Source: Gemmatimonadaceae bacterium
GTDB lineage: Bacteria; Gemmatimonadota; Gemmatimonadetes; Gemmatimonadales; Gemmatimonadaceae
Direction of reading: 5' to 3'
Assembly (NCBI GenBank): GCA_036504815.1
Contig: DASXUN010000008.1
Coordinates: forward strand, 62,001 to 126,000
DNA: 64,000 nucleotides
Position 1 is the first letter of the stretch. Each line of letters opens with the position of its first letter. The notes under the pieces are model-generated. The model was given only the letters and a program-made list of their open reading frames with translations, did no database searches and was not told the origin of the DNA. Of the stretch, positions 1-7,096 are shown in pieces. The position numbers and the translations under genes are program-made.

Positions 1-646
1 GGACGTGCAGGGGGTGCTGATCTCGACGAAGGTGACGAGCCTGCGCACGGTGGACTGGGGGCGGTTCGACCCGAACTTCTTTGCGGTGTTCGACCCCGCG
101 GCCATTCGCGGCGCGCCCAAGCAGTGGGCGGCGGTGGCGGCCGTGGCAGACGAGAAGGCGATGCCCGTGCTGCAGCGGCGCGTGGTGGAGCGCTATCCGA
201 ACGTGGCGAGCCTCGACATCTCGCTGGTGCGCCGCACAATCAACGACATCGTGCACAAGGTCTCGTTGGCGGTGCGCTTCCTGGCGCTCTTCTCGCTGGG
301 GATGGGCGTGCCGGTGCTCTTCAGCGCCGTCGCCGCCACGCGCCGCGACCGGCTGCGCGAGAGCGTGCTGCTCAAGGTGCTGGGTGCGACGCACCGCCAG
401 GTGCTGCGCATCCTCTTCGCCGAGTACGCCCTGCTCGGCGCGCTCGGCAGCCTGTGCGGCATGGGACTCGCGACGATCGGCGGCTGGGCGCTGGTGACGT
501 TCGTCTTCGAGGCGCCGTTCCAGTTTGCCTGGGGCCCGGCGTCGGCGATTGCCGCGGCGATGCTGGGGATGGCCATCGGGATTGGCCTGCTGACGGCGCG
601 CGAGGTGTTCCGCGAGACGCCGATGGCGGCGCTGAGAGAGGCGTAA
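1..646 (+). CDS. ABC transporter permease, FtsX/MacB family (C-terminal part)
   Basis: The reading frame is open from the left edge (codons in phase with base 2) and stops with TAA at 644-646, so the true start lies outside the window. The visible ~214 residues end with three hydrophobic segments: one around ALFSLGMGVPVLFSAVAA, one around the ALLGALGSLCGMGLATIGGW stretch, and one around SAIAAAMLGMAIGIGLL. Between the first and second is the cytoplasmic loop RDRLRESVLLKVLGATHRQV, the 'LLKVLGA' loop typical of FtsX-like permeases that contacts the ATPase. The tail RETPMAALREA is also family-typical. YbbP-like permeases and LolC/E/MacB-like proteins share this end, so the substrate cannot be told; YbbP-type is my preferred guess. 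Confidence 0.85.
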   Translation, partial: DVQGVLISTKVTSLRTVDWGRFDPNFFAVFDPAAIRGAPKQWAAVAAVADEKAMPVLQRRVVERYPNVASLDISLVRRTINDIVHKVSLAVRFLALFSLGMGVPVLFSAVAATRRDRLRESVLLKVLGATHRQVLRILFAEYALLGALGSLCGMGLATIGGWALVTFVFEAPFQFAWGPASAIAAAMLGMAIGIGLLTAREVFRETPMAALREA

Positions 647-647
647 C

Positions 648-797
648 CGAGACGGAACGAGAACGGGATGGAGGCGAAGGAACGGGGGACGGGAGTGGGG
701 ACGAGGAGGAGACGCAACTCTTCCCTTCTCGTCCCCATCTCGTTCCTGCACTCATCCCTCGTCCCTTCGCCCCTACCCCCTCCCCGTTCCTGCCTGG
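648..797. repeat. Long imperfect palindrome, variant of the ~150-bp intergenic family
   Basis: The whole 154-bp gap between the permease stop and the next stop codon is an imperfect inverted repeat. The left arm is built from GGAACG/GGGACG/GGGACGAG words; the right arm has their complements (CTCGTCCC, CGTTCC, CGTCCC). It abuts the stop codon of the minus-strand gene at 801, as the three other copies abut their genes, but its arm words differ from the GATTGAGGAT type. It could fold as a long hairpin between convergent genes and act as a bidirectional terminator. Confidence 0.6.
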
Positions 798-800
798 TAG

Positions 801-3422
801 TTACTGTATCCGCACGATCGCCAGTCTCACCTGCCCCGGCGGGTCTCCGCCGGCTGCGCCGCGAAGGTCGAGCAGCTGCGGCGCGGCCTGCGATCCGCTG
901 ATGAGCCACGACGAGAACGATCCGGCGGCGAGCGCGCTGACCGTGGTGCTGAAGGCGCCGAACGGGACGCGGCGCGGCGTGAACGGATAGGCGACGGGAT
1001 AGAGGTTTCTCGTGCTCGCGGGGTTCGTGCACGGACCCAGGTCGGCGCAGAGGCCGGCGAACACGTCGCGCGTATTCCACGAGGGGAACTTCAGGCGTCC
1101 GTTCGCGAAGGTCACCCCCGGATAATCGTCGGCATAGAGTGCGAGTGCCCACTCGCCGTACATCTCTTCCCAGACATGCCCGGAGACGCGCGCCTCGAGG
1201 TTGGCCACGCCCGACTTGGTGGACTGGACGAGCGGCAGGAGGAAGGAGGACTCGCTCGTGGCGTAGTGATCGATCATCCAGCGCACGATGGACCAGGAGG
1301 TGCCGTAGAAGGTGGCGTCCGCGATGCCGGTGCGTCCGAACATCGTGTAGATGTCGGGCGCCTGGAGGTACTGATACAGGTTGTCGAAGTGGCGGAGCAT
1401 CAGGATCGGGCGTCCACCGCACGTCGCGTCTTCCGGGCGGATTTCGCAGTACAGGCTCGACCGGTAATCCGCATTCCCCTTCCACGTCGTGCCCTCGAGC
1501 GAGCGCGCCAACTGCTCTTCGGCATGGCGCGCGGTTCCTTCCTCGAGCCAGAGTTCCTCGAACGCCGTGTTCTGGCTGAGTCGCCAGGCGAACGACGTGA
1601 TGTGCTTGACTTCGTGGATGATCGTGCCGCGTATCTCACGCAGCCAGGACCCGCGGCTTCCGGCGCCGACGCCCGCCGCGAGCGACGTCGGCATGACGGC
1701 GTAGAAGAACTTTCCGTTGTTGCTGCTCGGCGCCTGCGACGCCGGATAGAAGTCGCAGCTCGCCACGAAGCCGGACAGGGTGCCCCCCGCCATCGTGTTG
1801 ATGCGTGGCGAGAAGACCATCACCACGATCCCGGCGTAGGCCGGACTCAGGCTCGCATCAAACACCGACGGGTTGCCGAAGTACTGCGTCAGGATCGGCC
1901 AGTCCACGTCATCGAACTCCTGGCCAATCTGCGCGTACAGCGAGTCCATCTGCCCCCGGAGCGTCGGCACCCCATTGATCACGCTCACCGTGTCCTCGAC
2001 AATGACCGCGTGCTTGCCGACCCACGCGGTGCGCGCGCCAATGGAGAGGAACTGCGAACAGAAGCTCGACGCGTCGAGGTTCGGAATCTTGAGCTGCGTG
2101 ACGGCGCCGACGGTGGCAATCTGGTTCGCGCGCGCCCGCACCATCGTGACCCCTTCGTCGGTCAGCGACCGCAGTCGGCGCGCTGCGGCTGACGGCGCGC
2201 CCTGGCGGCGCGCGAAGTCCAGCGAGCGCTGCAGGATGTCGGCATGCGTCCCGTCGGCGTGCCGCCGGCGTGCATCGTCCTGCCAGCGCGCGAATTGGGG
2301 CGATCCGATGCGGGGATAGGACGTGAGCGACGGCGGCGTGCCGGCCGGTGACACGGCCCGCGGCGCCCGTGCCGTCAACGCGACCGACTGCGCCGCCGCG
2401 ACCGCCGCACCGCGCAGCGCAAAGGATGCCTCATTGCCGGAAATCGTGCGGGCCGTGTTGTAGGCCGTCACGAGATAGGCGCCGCCGCTTACGGACAGTT
2501 CGTTGCAGCGGGCATCGGCCGCAGTGCTCAGCACGAGCGACTGGCCGACGGCGAGCGTCCGCTGCGCCGCCGTCCGCAGCGACGCGGTCGCGATGCCAGT
2601 CTGGTTGTTGGCATTCACCTGCAGCGCCACGGGGCGCACCACGTCGCAGGCCCAGCCGGTAGCGGGGAGCGTGACGGTGAGCTGCGTGGTGCTTGCCGCC
2701 GTCACGGTCGCCGCCACCCCCTCGACGAGCACCGCATTACCGCCGACCGACGAGGCGAAGTTCTCGCCGCTCACCACCGCCGATCCGCCAGCGACCAGGG
2801 GCGTCACGCTCGTGATGCGCGGTGAACTGGGCGTGACATTGGCGGTGACGCGCACGCGCATCGTCGCCGTGAGTCCCTCGGTGCTGGCGGAAACGATGGC
2901 GGTGCCCGCCGCGACGGCGGTGACGACGCCAATCGGCGACACGGTGGCCACCTTGGGCGCGTCCGACGCAAAGAAGAACGTCGGATTTGGAATGACGCGT
3001 CCGCTCGCATCCTTGGCGATCGGCGCCAGCGTCGCGCTGCCCGAGGGGAGCAAGAGCACCGTCGAGTCCTTGTCGAACGTGACGGAGGCGACGGGCGGAT
3101 TCGCCACGGTGATTTCGACGTCACCCGCGCGGCCGCCGTAGGAGGCCCGCACCTTGCCCTGGCCGGCCGCCAGCCCGGTCGCCAGTCCCGTGACCGAGAC
3201 GCCGATGACCGACGGCGTCACCGACGACCACGTCACCTGCGCCCCGTGGACGACCTGGCCGTCGACGCCGGTGACCCGCGCGGTGAGTTGCGTGCTGGCA
3301 CCGACGAGCACGGTCGTGGACGCCGCCGAGACGGCGACTTCCCTGACGGACACCGGGGGCCCCTCGCCACCGCCGCAGCCGATCAACACGAGCAGGCCAG
3401 ATACGAGCGCACGCCGCTTCAA
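801..3422 (-). CDS. Big2-domain lipoprotein with HExxH metallopeptidase domain (M30-like)
   Basis: 873 residues. The start gives a lipoprotein signal (MKRRALVSGLLVLIGCGGGE, lipobox cysteine 16). Roughly residues 25-105 and 110-195 look like two Big2 (bacterial Ig-like) domains, and about 200-285 like an IPT/TIG domain (SPRITSVTPLVAGGSAVVSG). The C-terminal half contains IRGTIIHEVKHITSF, a HExxH zinc site, followed about 20 residues later by EELWLEEGTARHAEE, which could provide the third ligand glutamate. This arrangement resembles the M30 (hyicolysin) group, but no close family is certain. Likely an outer-membrane-anchored, surface or periplasmic protease. It stands alone; its 5' region is the 240 bp up to the repeat at 3663. 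Confidence 0.75.
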   Translation of the reverse strand: MKRRALVSGLLVLIGCGGGEGPPVSVREVAVSAASTTVLVGASTQLTARVTGVDGQVVHGAQVTWSSVTPSVIGVSVTGLATGLAAGQGKVRASYGGRAGDVEITVANPPVASVTFDKDSTVLLLPSGSATLAPIAKDASGRVIPNPTFFFASDAPKVATVSPIGVVTAVAAGTAIVSASTEGLTATMRVRVTANVTPSSPRITSVTPLVAGGSAVVSGENFASSVGGNAVLVEGVAATVTAASTTQLTVTLPATGWACDVVRPVALQVNANNQTGIATASLRTAAQRTLAVGQSLVLSTAADARCNELSVSGGAYLVTAYNTARTISGNEASFALRGAAVAAAQSVALTARAPRAVSPAGTPPSLTSYPRIGSPQFARWQDDARRRHADGTHADILQRSLDFARRQGAPSAAARRLRSLTDEGVTMVRARANQIATVGAVTQLKIPNLDASSFCSQFLSIGARTAWVGKHAVIVEDTVSVINGVPTLRGQMDSLYAQIGQEFDDVDWPILTQYFGNPSVFDASLSPAYAGIVVMVFSPRINTMAGGTLSGFVASCDFYPASQAPSSNNGKFFYAVMPTSLAAGVGAGSRGSWLREIRGTIIHEVKHITSFAWRLSQNTAFEELWLEEGTARHAEEQLARSLEGTTWKGNADYRSSLYCEIRPEDATCGGRPILMLRHFDNLYQYLQAPDIYTMFGRTGIADATFYGTSWSIVRWMIDHYATSESSFLLPLVQSTKSGVANLEARVSGHVWEEMYGEWALALYADDYPGVTFANGRLKFPSWNTRDVFAGLCADLGPCTNPASTRNLYPVAYPFTPRRVPFGAFSTTVSALAAGSFSSWLISGSQAAPQLLDLRGAAGGDPPGQVRLAIVRIQ

Positions 3423-3662
3423 GTCCGGATATCCTCCACGCGCGGCCGGGGACGCGCTGGGAACAATGGAAAGCTCACGAGGCAGGCCCGCCGGTTCATC
3501 ACCGGCGCGCTGCCAGCCGCGGCGGCGCGGCCGGGCTAATTATGGCCTGTCATACCCCGCGGCGTCACCTTTCAGCGCCAAGAAGGAACAGTGGCCCCAC
3601 CGGCGCGCTCGCGATTGGGATTGGTTCGAAGGGACAGGAGCGAGCAGCCCGACGGCGAAGGA

Positions 3663-3811
3663 CGGATTGAGGATACGGAATTCGGAACGGGATTCAGGAA
3701 ATCGATTCAGGAATGCGACGGGCGATTGACTGCGGGTCGCCGTCAATCGCCAGTCGTGGTCCGCATTCGACATCCTGAATCCCGTTCCGGATTCCAGATC
3801 CTCGATCGCCG
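3663..3811. repeat. ~150-bp palindromic intergenic repeat, copy 1
   Basis: Left arm starts GATTGAGGATACGGAATTCG, right arm ends with the complement (TTCCGGATTCCAGATCCTCG). The tip pairs GGCGATTGAC (3721-3730) with GTCAATCGCC (3742-3751). The element ends 1 bp before the stop codon of the rhodanese gene at 3813. The rest of this 390-bp gap (3423-3662) should hold the promoter of the lipoprotein gene; I see no other gene in it. Copies 2 and 3 lie at 11534 and 13971. Confidence 0.85.
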
Positions 3812-3812
3812 T

Positions 3813-4469
3813 TCAGCAGCCTTCCTTCTTTTTCTTCTTCGGCGCCCCCGCCGGCGTTCCGCCTTGCGGCGCGGGCATCGCGAGCTTCGGCATTACGACG
3901 GCCGTGGCGGCGGAGTCGCCGGCCAGTGACTGCGGCGTGCCGCCGAAGAACTTGCTGACCTCCTTCACCCGGGCAAACTCGACCAACTGCGCCGGCGTCG
4001 CGTTGTCGGGGACGCGCGGAAAGAGGACGCTGTCCCTCCACGCCTCGAGGCCGCCGCGCAGGATGTAGGCCCCCCGGAAGCCGCGGGCGTTGAGCAGTAT
4101 CCACGCCTGCGCCGCGCGGGCGCCATCCTCGGCATACAGTACGATCTTCTCGTTGCGCTGCAGTCCCGACGTGCCGAGCCCGGCCACCGGGATGTTCTCC
4201 GCGTTCGGCAGGTGATACTCGGCATACGCGGCCGCCGGCCGCAGGTCGACGACCCGAAAGTCCGCCTTGCCCTGGATGATCCAGTCGGCGAGCGTCGTCA
4301 CGCCGACCTGGTCGGCGCCCGTTGCCATCCGGAGCGACAGCTCCTTGGCATTCACGGTCGCGCCAGCTCCCTTGTACGGATTGCCGAGGAAGAGCGCCAG
4401 GAAGCCGAGCACCAGGGCGACCAGGGCGAGCCGGCGATTCACCGAGAGATTCGTGAAGAAGCCTGGCAT
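3813..4469 (-). CDS. Membrane-anchored rhodanese-like protein lacking the catalytic cysteine
   Basis: 218 residues from ATG at 4469; this start is chosen because GGAGGG precedes it by 6 bases and it lies 2 bp behind the stop of the upstream gene, whereas longer frames overlap that gene. One membrane segment (about 11-30, ALVALVLGFLALFLG) is followed by a rhodanese fold: VVDLRPAAAYAEYHLPNAEN, and the active loop IVLYAEDGARAAQAW. Family members have Cys where this protein has Ala113, so sulfur transfer by the usual persulfide is unlikely from this loop. The tail is Lys-rich and ends KKKKKEGC, leaving a C-terminal cysteine. Last gene of the psr/yeeE operon; it may bind sulfane sulfur or act as a scaffold next to the importer. 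Confidence 0.85.
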   Translation of the reverse strand: MPGFFTNLSVNRRLALVALVLGFLALFLGNPYKGAGATVNAKELSLRMATGADQVGVTTLADWIIQGKADFRVVDLRPAAAYAEYHLPNAENIPVAGLGTSGLQRNEKIVLYAEDGARAAQAWILLNARGFRGAYILRGGLEAWRDSVLFPRVPDNATPAQLVEFARVKEVSKFFGGTPQSLAGDSAATAVVMPKLAMPAPQGGTPAGAPKKKKKEGC

Positions 4470-4471
4470 GA

Positions 4472-5071
4472 TCAGCCCTCCGCCTTGCGGGCCGCCATGC
4501 GCTTCTCCACCCACTCCGCGCCGACGAAGCCGCCCAGCGCCATCAGCACCACGGCGAAGACCAGCAGGCCGTACGGCAGCCCGGTGACCTGCGGCAGGGT
4601 GAGCTGCCCCATCTCCGTGGCGTTGTAGAAGCCGCTCACCATCGGGTAGAACTCGTTGAATCCCACGATGCCGGCGAAGATCCCGAGGAAGAGCACGAGC
4701 GCGTCAATGCGCCCGGTGGCCACGCCCACGCAGGCCGTGCCGGGACAATAACCGCCCACCACGAAGCCAACCCCGAGGACGAGCCCGCCAACCATCTGCG
4801 GCGCGAGGAACGTGGGGGTGAGGTAGACGAGCGAGAGGTCCATCACGCCAAGCACCGAGAGGTAGTACACCCCGAGCATCGCGGTGACAATGGCGGTGAA
4901 CATCACCTTGAAGACCCGGAGGTCGGTGAGATAGAACTGCGCCGCGAGCTTGCGCGCGCTGCCGAAGCCGGCGCGCTCGAGGAAGAAACCGAAGCCGATG
5001 CCGACGAGGAACGCCACCACGAGGCCGAGGTTGTCCCCGAAGAAGCCGAACTTGAAGAAGGGCGCCATCAT
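4472..5071 (-). CDS. YeeE/YedE-family sulfur transporter, second half
   Basis: 199 residues starting MMAPFFKFGF; ATG at 5071 overlaps the upstream stop in an ATGA junction, so the longer frame upstream is rejected. About five to six membrane helices. Two family landmarks are visible: GIGFGFFLERAGFGSARKLA near the N-terminus and GGYCPGTACVGVATGR, which carries the cysteines that in YeeE-type thiosulfate channels relay the sulfur compound across the membrane. It pairs with the preceding half (5068-5589); together they equal one full YeeE. In an operon with a molybdenum sulfur reductase it most likely imports thiosulfate or another sulfane-sulfur compound. Confidence 0.88.
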   Translation of the reverse strand: MMAPFFKFGFFGDNLGLVVAFLVGIGFGFFLERAGFGSARKLAAQFYLTDLRVFKVMFTAIVTAMLGVYYLSVLGVMDLSLVYLTPTFLAPQMVGGLVLGVGFVVGGYCPGTACVGVATGRIDALVLFLGIFAGIVGFNEFYPMVSGFYNATEMGQLTLPQVTGLPYGLLVFAVVLMALGGFVGAEWVEKRMAARKAEG

Positions 5072-5589
5072 GTCCACTGCCTCCGCATGACATACGCGAA
5101 CGCGTATGCGCCGACGAACACCATGATCATGAATCCCCAACTGCCCGCGTTGAGCAGCGCGCCGCCGGTGAGCGCCTGGCCGCTGGTGCAGCCGCGGGCG
5201 AGCTTGGCGCCGATGCCCATCAGCGCACCGCCGATGAACGCGAAGATCAGGCGATTCCGGGTCGAGATACGCGGTCCCTTCTCCACGGTTCTCGTCACGC
5301 GGTGCGCGAGGAGACCGGAGAGGAAGCCGCCGACGAAGACGCCGAGCACCTCGAAGACGAGCCAGTCCTTGAGCGGCGTCGTTCCCTCCTTGAGGTACTC
5401 CGCGTACGCGGGGTTCGCCGCGACATGCCCCGGCGCCACCGCGTTGAGCCCGGCGGTGATGGTCGAGGCGAAGGCGCCGGAGGCGCCGAGTCCGCGTCCC
5501 ATCACCACGAAGGCGGTGAGCAGAACAAGGCCGAGGCCAAAACCGGCGACGTACGGGTTCCAGTAGGGTTGGGCAGGCTTTGCTTCCAT
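5068..5589 (-). CDS. YeeE/YedE-family sulfur transporter, first half
   Basis: 173 residues, ATG at 5589 with GGAG eight bases upstream. Hydrophobic segments lie at about 12-35, 75-95, 112-132 and 145-168. The motif IGAKLARGCTSGQALTGGAL holds the CxSG signature of the first repeat of YeeE proteins. The gene follows psrC by 26 bp and overlaps its partner half by 4 bp (ATGA). A very similar split pair sits at 31800-32878 behind tsdA-soxCD, so the organism twice couples this split importer with sulfur redox enzymes. Confidence 0.88.
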   Translation of the reverse strand: MEAKPAQPYWNPYVAGFGLGLVLLTAFVVMGRGLGASGAFASTITAGLNAVAPGHVAANPAYAEYLKEGTTPLKDWLVFEVLGVFVGGFLSGLLAHRVTRTVEKGPRISTRNRLIFAFIGGALMGIGAKLARGCTSGQALTGGALLNAGSWGFMIMVFVGAYAFAYVMRRQWT

Positions 5590-5615
5590 GCGATGGCTCC
5601 TTGAGAACGCGCCGG

Positions 5616-6560
5616 TCAGGTCCAGTGACTGAACTGGCCGGCGTACACGATGACGAAGCGAAGGGTCAGGCCGCCGAGGAGAACGAGGATCGGCGCCACG
5701 GGGGTGTGCTTCACCCGGTGATTGACCGCGAGCATCTGGATGCCGAGCGGCACGAGGATCCCGAGGCCGATGACCAGCACCCAGAAGGCCGAGGCGTACG
5801 GGCCGTCGAGCAGGAGGCGCACGGCCTCGATGTGCACGCGAGACGACGTCAGCAGGCCGCTGATGAAGCCGCCGAAGACGAACAACTCGAGCGTCAGGAA
5901 GGCGGCGTCGGCCTTGGCCAGCAACTCGCGCTCGTATTCATCGGTGGTGATGAGGTGCACGAATGCGGCCGCCGCCGAGAGCCCGGAGACGAGGAACAAC
6001 ATCCAGAGCATCGCGCTGTTCCAGAGCGGACGGGCGCCGAACGAACTCAGCAGCACGCCCGTGTACATGCCCAGGAGCGTGCCGAGCAGCATGTTGGCGA
6101 TGCCGATGCCCTTGATGAGCTGCGGGCGCTGGTTCAGCGCGGCCGACCAGCGGTCGAAGAGCGGCACCCGGCCCTGGAACGGCTGCGGAATGCGAATGAG
6201 CGTGTTCGCCCAGAGCGCGGGGAAGACGATCATCAGGAGCCACGAGCCCCACGACATCGGCGCGCTCGGCTGGAACGTCGTGAAGAGGCGCCAGAAGTAG
6301 AGCTTGTGCTCGAGGTCGAGGAAGAGAGCGAACATGCCGCCGCTGAGCAGGACGAGCGCGATGTGCGGCAGGTAGAACGTGGAGAAGTCGGTGTGCCTGT
6401 ACCGGCGCTGCAGCACGAAGTACCCGGCGATGATCATGATCCCGGCGACGAGGCCGCCGAGGAACAGGTAGACCGGAATCTGCCACGACCAGATGCTGAG
6501 GACCGGGTCGATCAGCTCGTTGTGGCGCGTGATGGTGAGTTCTTGCATCGGGGCGCTCAC
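5616..6560 (-). CDS. psrC: NrfD/PsrC-type membrane quinone-oxidising/reducing subunit
   Basis: 314 residues, GTG start whose GTGA overlaps the ferredoxin stop (an internal ATG is four codons further). About eight to nine hydrophobic helices, e.g. WQIPVYLFLGGLVAGIMII and SAMLWMLFLVSGLSAAAAFV. NrfD family proteins form the membrane anchor of polysulfide, thiosulfate and tetrathionate reductases and exchange electrons with the quinone pool. Position behind a four-cluster ferredoxin and a molybdopterin subunit fits PsrC/PhsC/TtrC. The exact substrate cannot be read from this subunit. Confidence 0.9.
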   Translation of the reverse strand: MSAPMQELTITRHNELIDPVLSIWSWQIPVYLFLGGLVAGIMIIAGYFVLQRRYRHTDFSTFYLPHIALVLLSGGMFALFLDLEHKLYFWRLFTTFQPSAPMSWGSWLLMIVFPALWANTLIRIPQPFQGRVPLFDRWSAALNQRPQLIKGIGIANMLLGTLLGMYTGVLLSSFGARPLWNSAMLWMLFLVSGLSAAAAFVHLITTDEYERELLAKADAAFLTLELFVFGGFISGLLTSSRVHIEAVRLLLDGPYASAFWVLVIGLGILVPLGIQMLAVNHRVKHTPVAPILVLLGGLTLRFVIVYAGQFSHWT

Positions 6561-7096
6561 GTGAGGTAGTAGATGCGCGGCTTCGTGCCCGCGTCCGGCA
6601 TGAGCACGTGGTGCTTCCGCGACGCGAGGAGCTGGCTGACGTCGCTGTTGGGATCATCGAGGTCGCCAAAGTGCATGCAGTGCGTCGGGCAGACCGCGAC
6701 GCAGGCGGGCGACAGTCCCTGCTCCACGCGATGGATGCAGAAGGTGCACTTGTCGGCGTAGCCGTCGGGGTGGATGAAGCGCGCACCGTACGGACACGAC
6801 GCAACGCATCCCTTGCACCCGATGCACTTGTCCGCGTCGACCAGCACCACGCCCCCCACGTCGTGCACGTGGCTCGCCCCGGTCGGACAGCAGGAGACGC
6901 ACGGCGGGTTGTCGCAGTGATTGCAGCGCTCCGAGCGGATCTCCATGTGCAACGTCGGGAAGGTCCCCGTGACGTCGTACGCAATCCAGTCGCGGTTGAA
7001 TCCCTCGGGAACGTCGTTCTCGGTCTTGCAGGCGACCACGCAGTCCATGCAGCCGACGCACCGGACGGTGTCGATGACCATGCCGAACCTAGCCAT
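6557..7096 (-). CDS. psrB: Four-cluster ferredoxin subunit of the molybdenum sulfur reductase
   Basis: 179 residues with four 4Fe-4S cysteine groups: CVGCMDCVVAC (near 13), CNHCDNPPCVSCCP (near 58), CIGCKGCVASCP (near 91) and CTFC...CVAVCP (near 117-135). This is the PsrB/DmsB/TtrB electron-transfer layout, shuttling electrons between the catalytic molybdopterin subunit and the NrfD membrane subunit. No twin-arginine signal, as expected for a subunit that hitch-hikes with the Tat-exported catalytic protein. It overlaps psrA by 8 bp and psrC by 4 bp. Confidence 0.93.
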   Translation of the reverse strand: MARFGMVIDTVRCVGCMDCVVACKTENDVPEGFNRDWIAYDVTGTFPTLHMEIRSERCNHCDNPPCVSCCPTGASHVHDVGGVVLVDADKCIGCKGCVASCPYGARFIHPDGYADKCTFCIHRVEQGLSPACVAVCPTHCMHFGDLDDPNSDVSQLLASRKHHVLMPDAGTKPRIYYLT

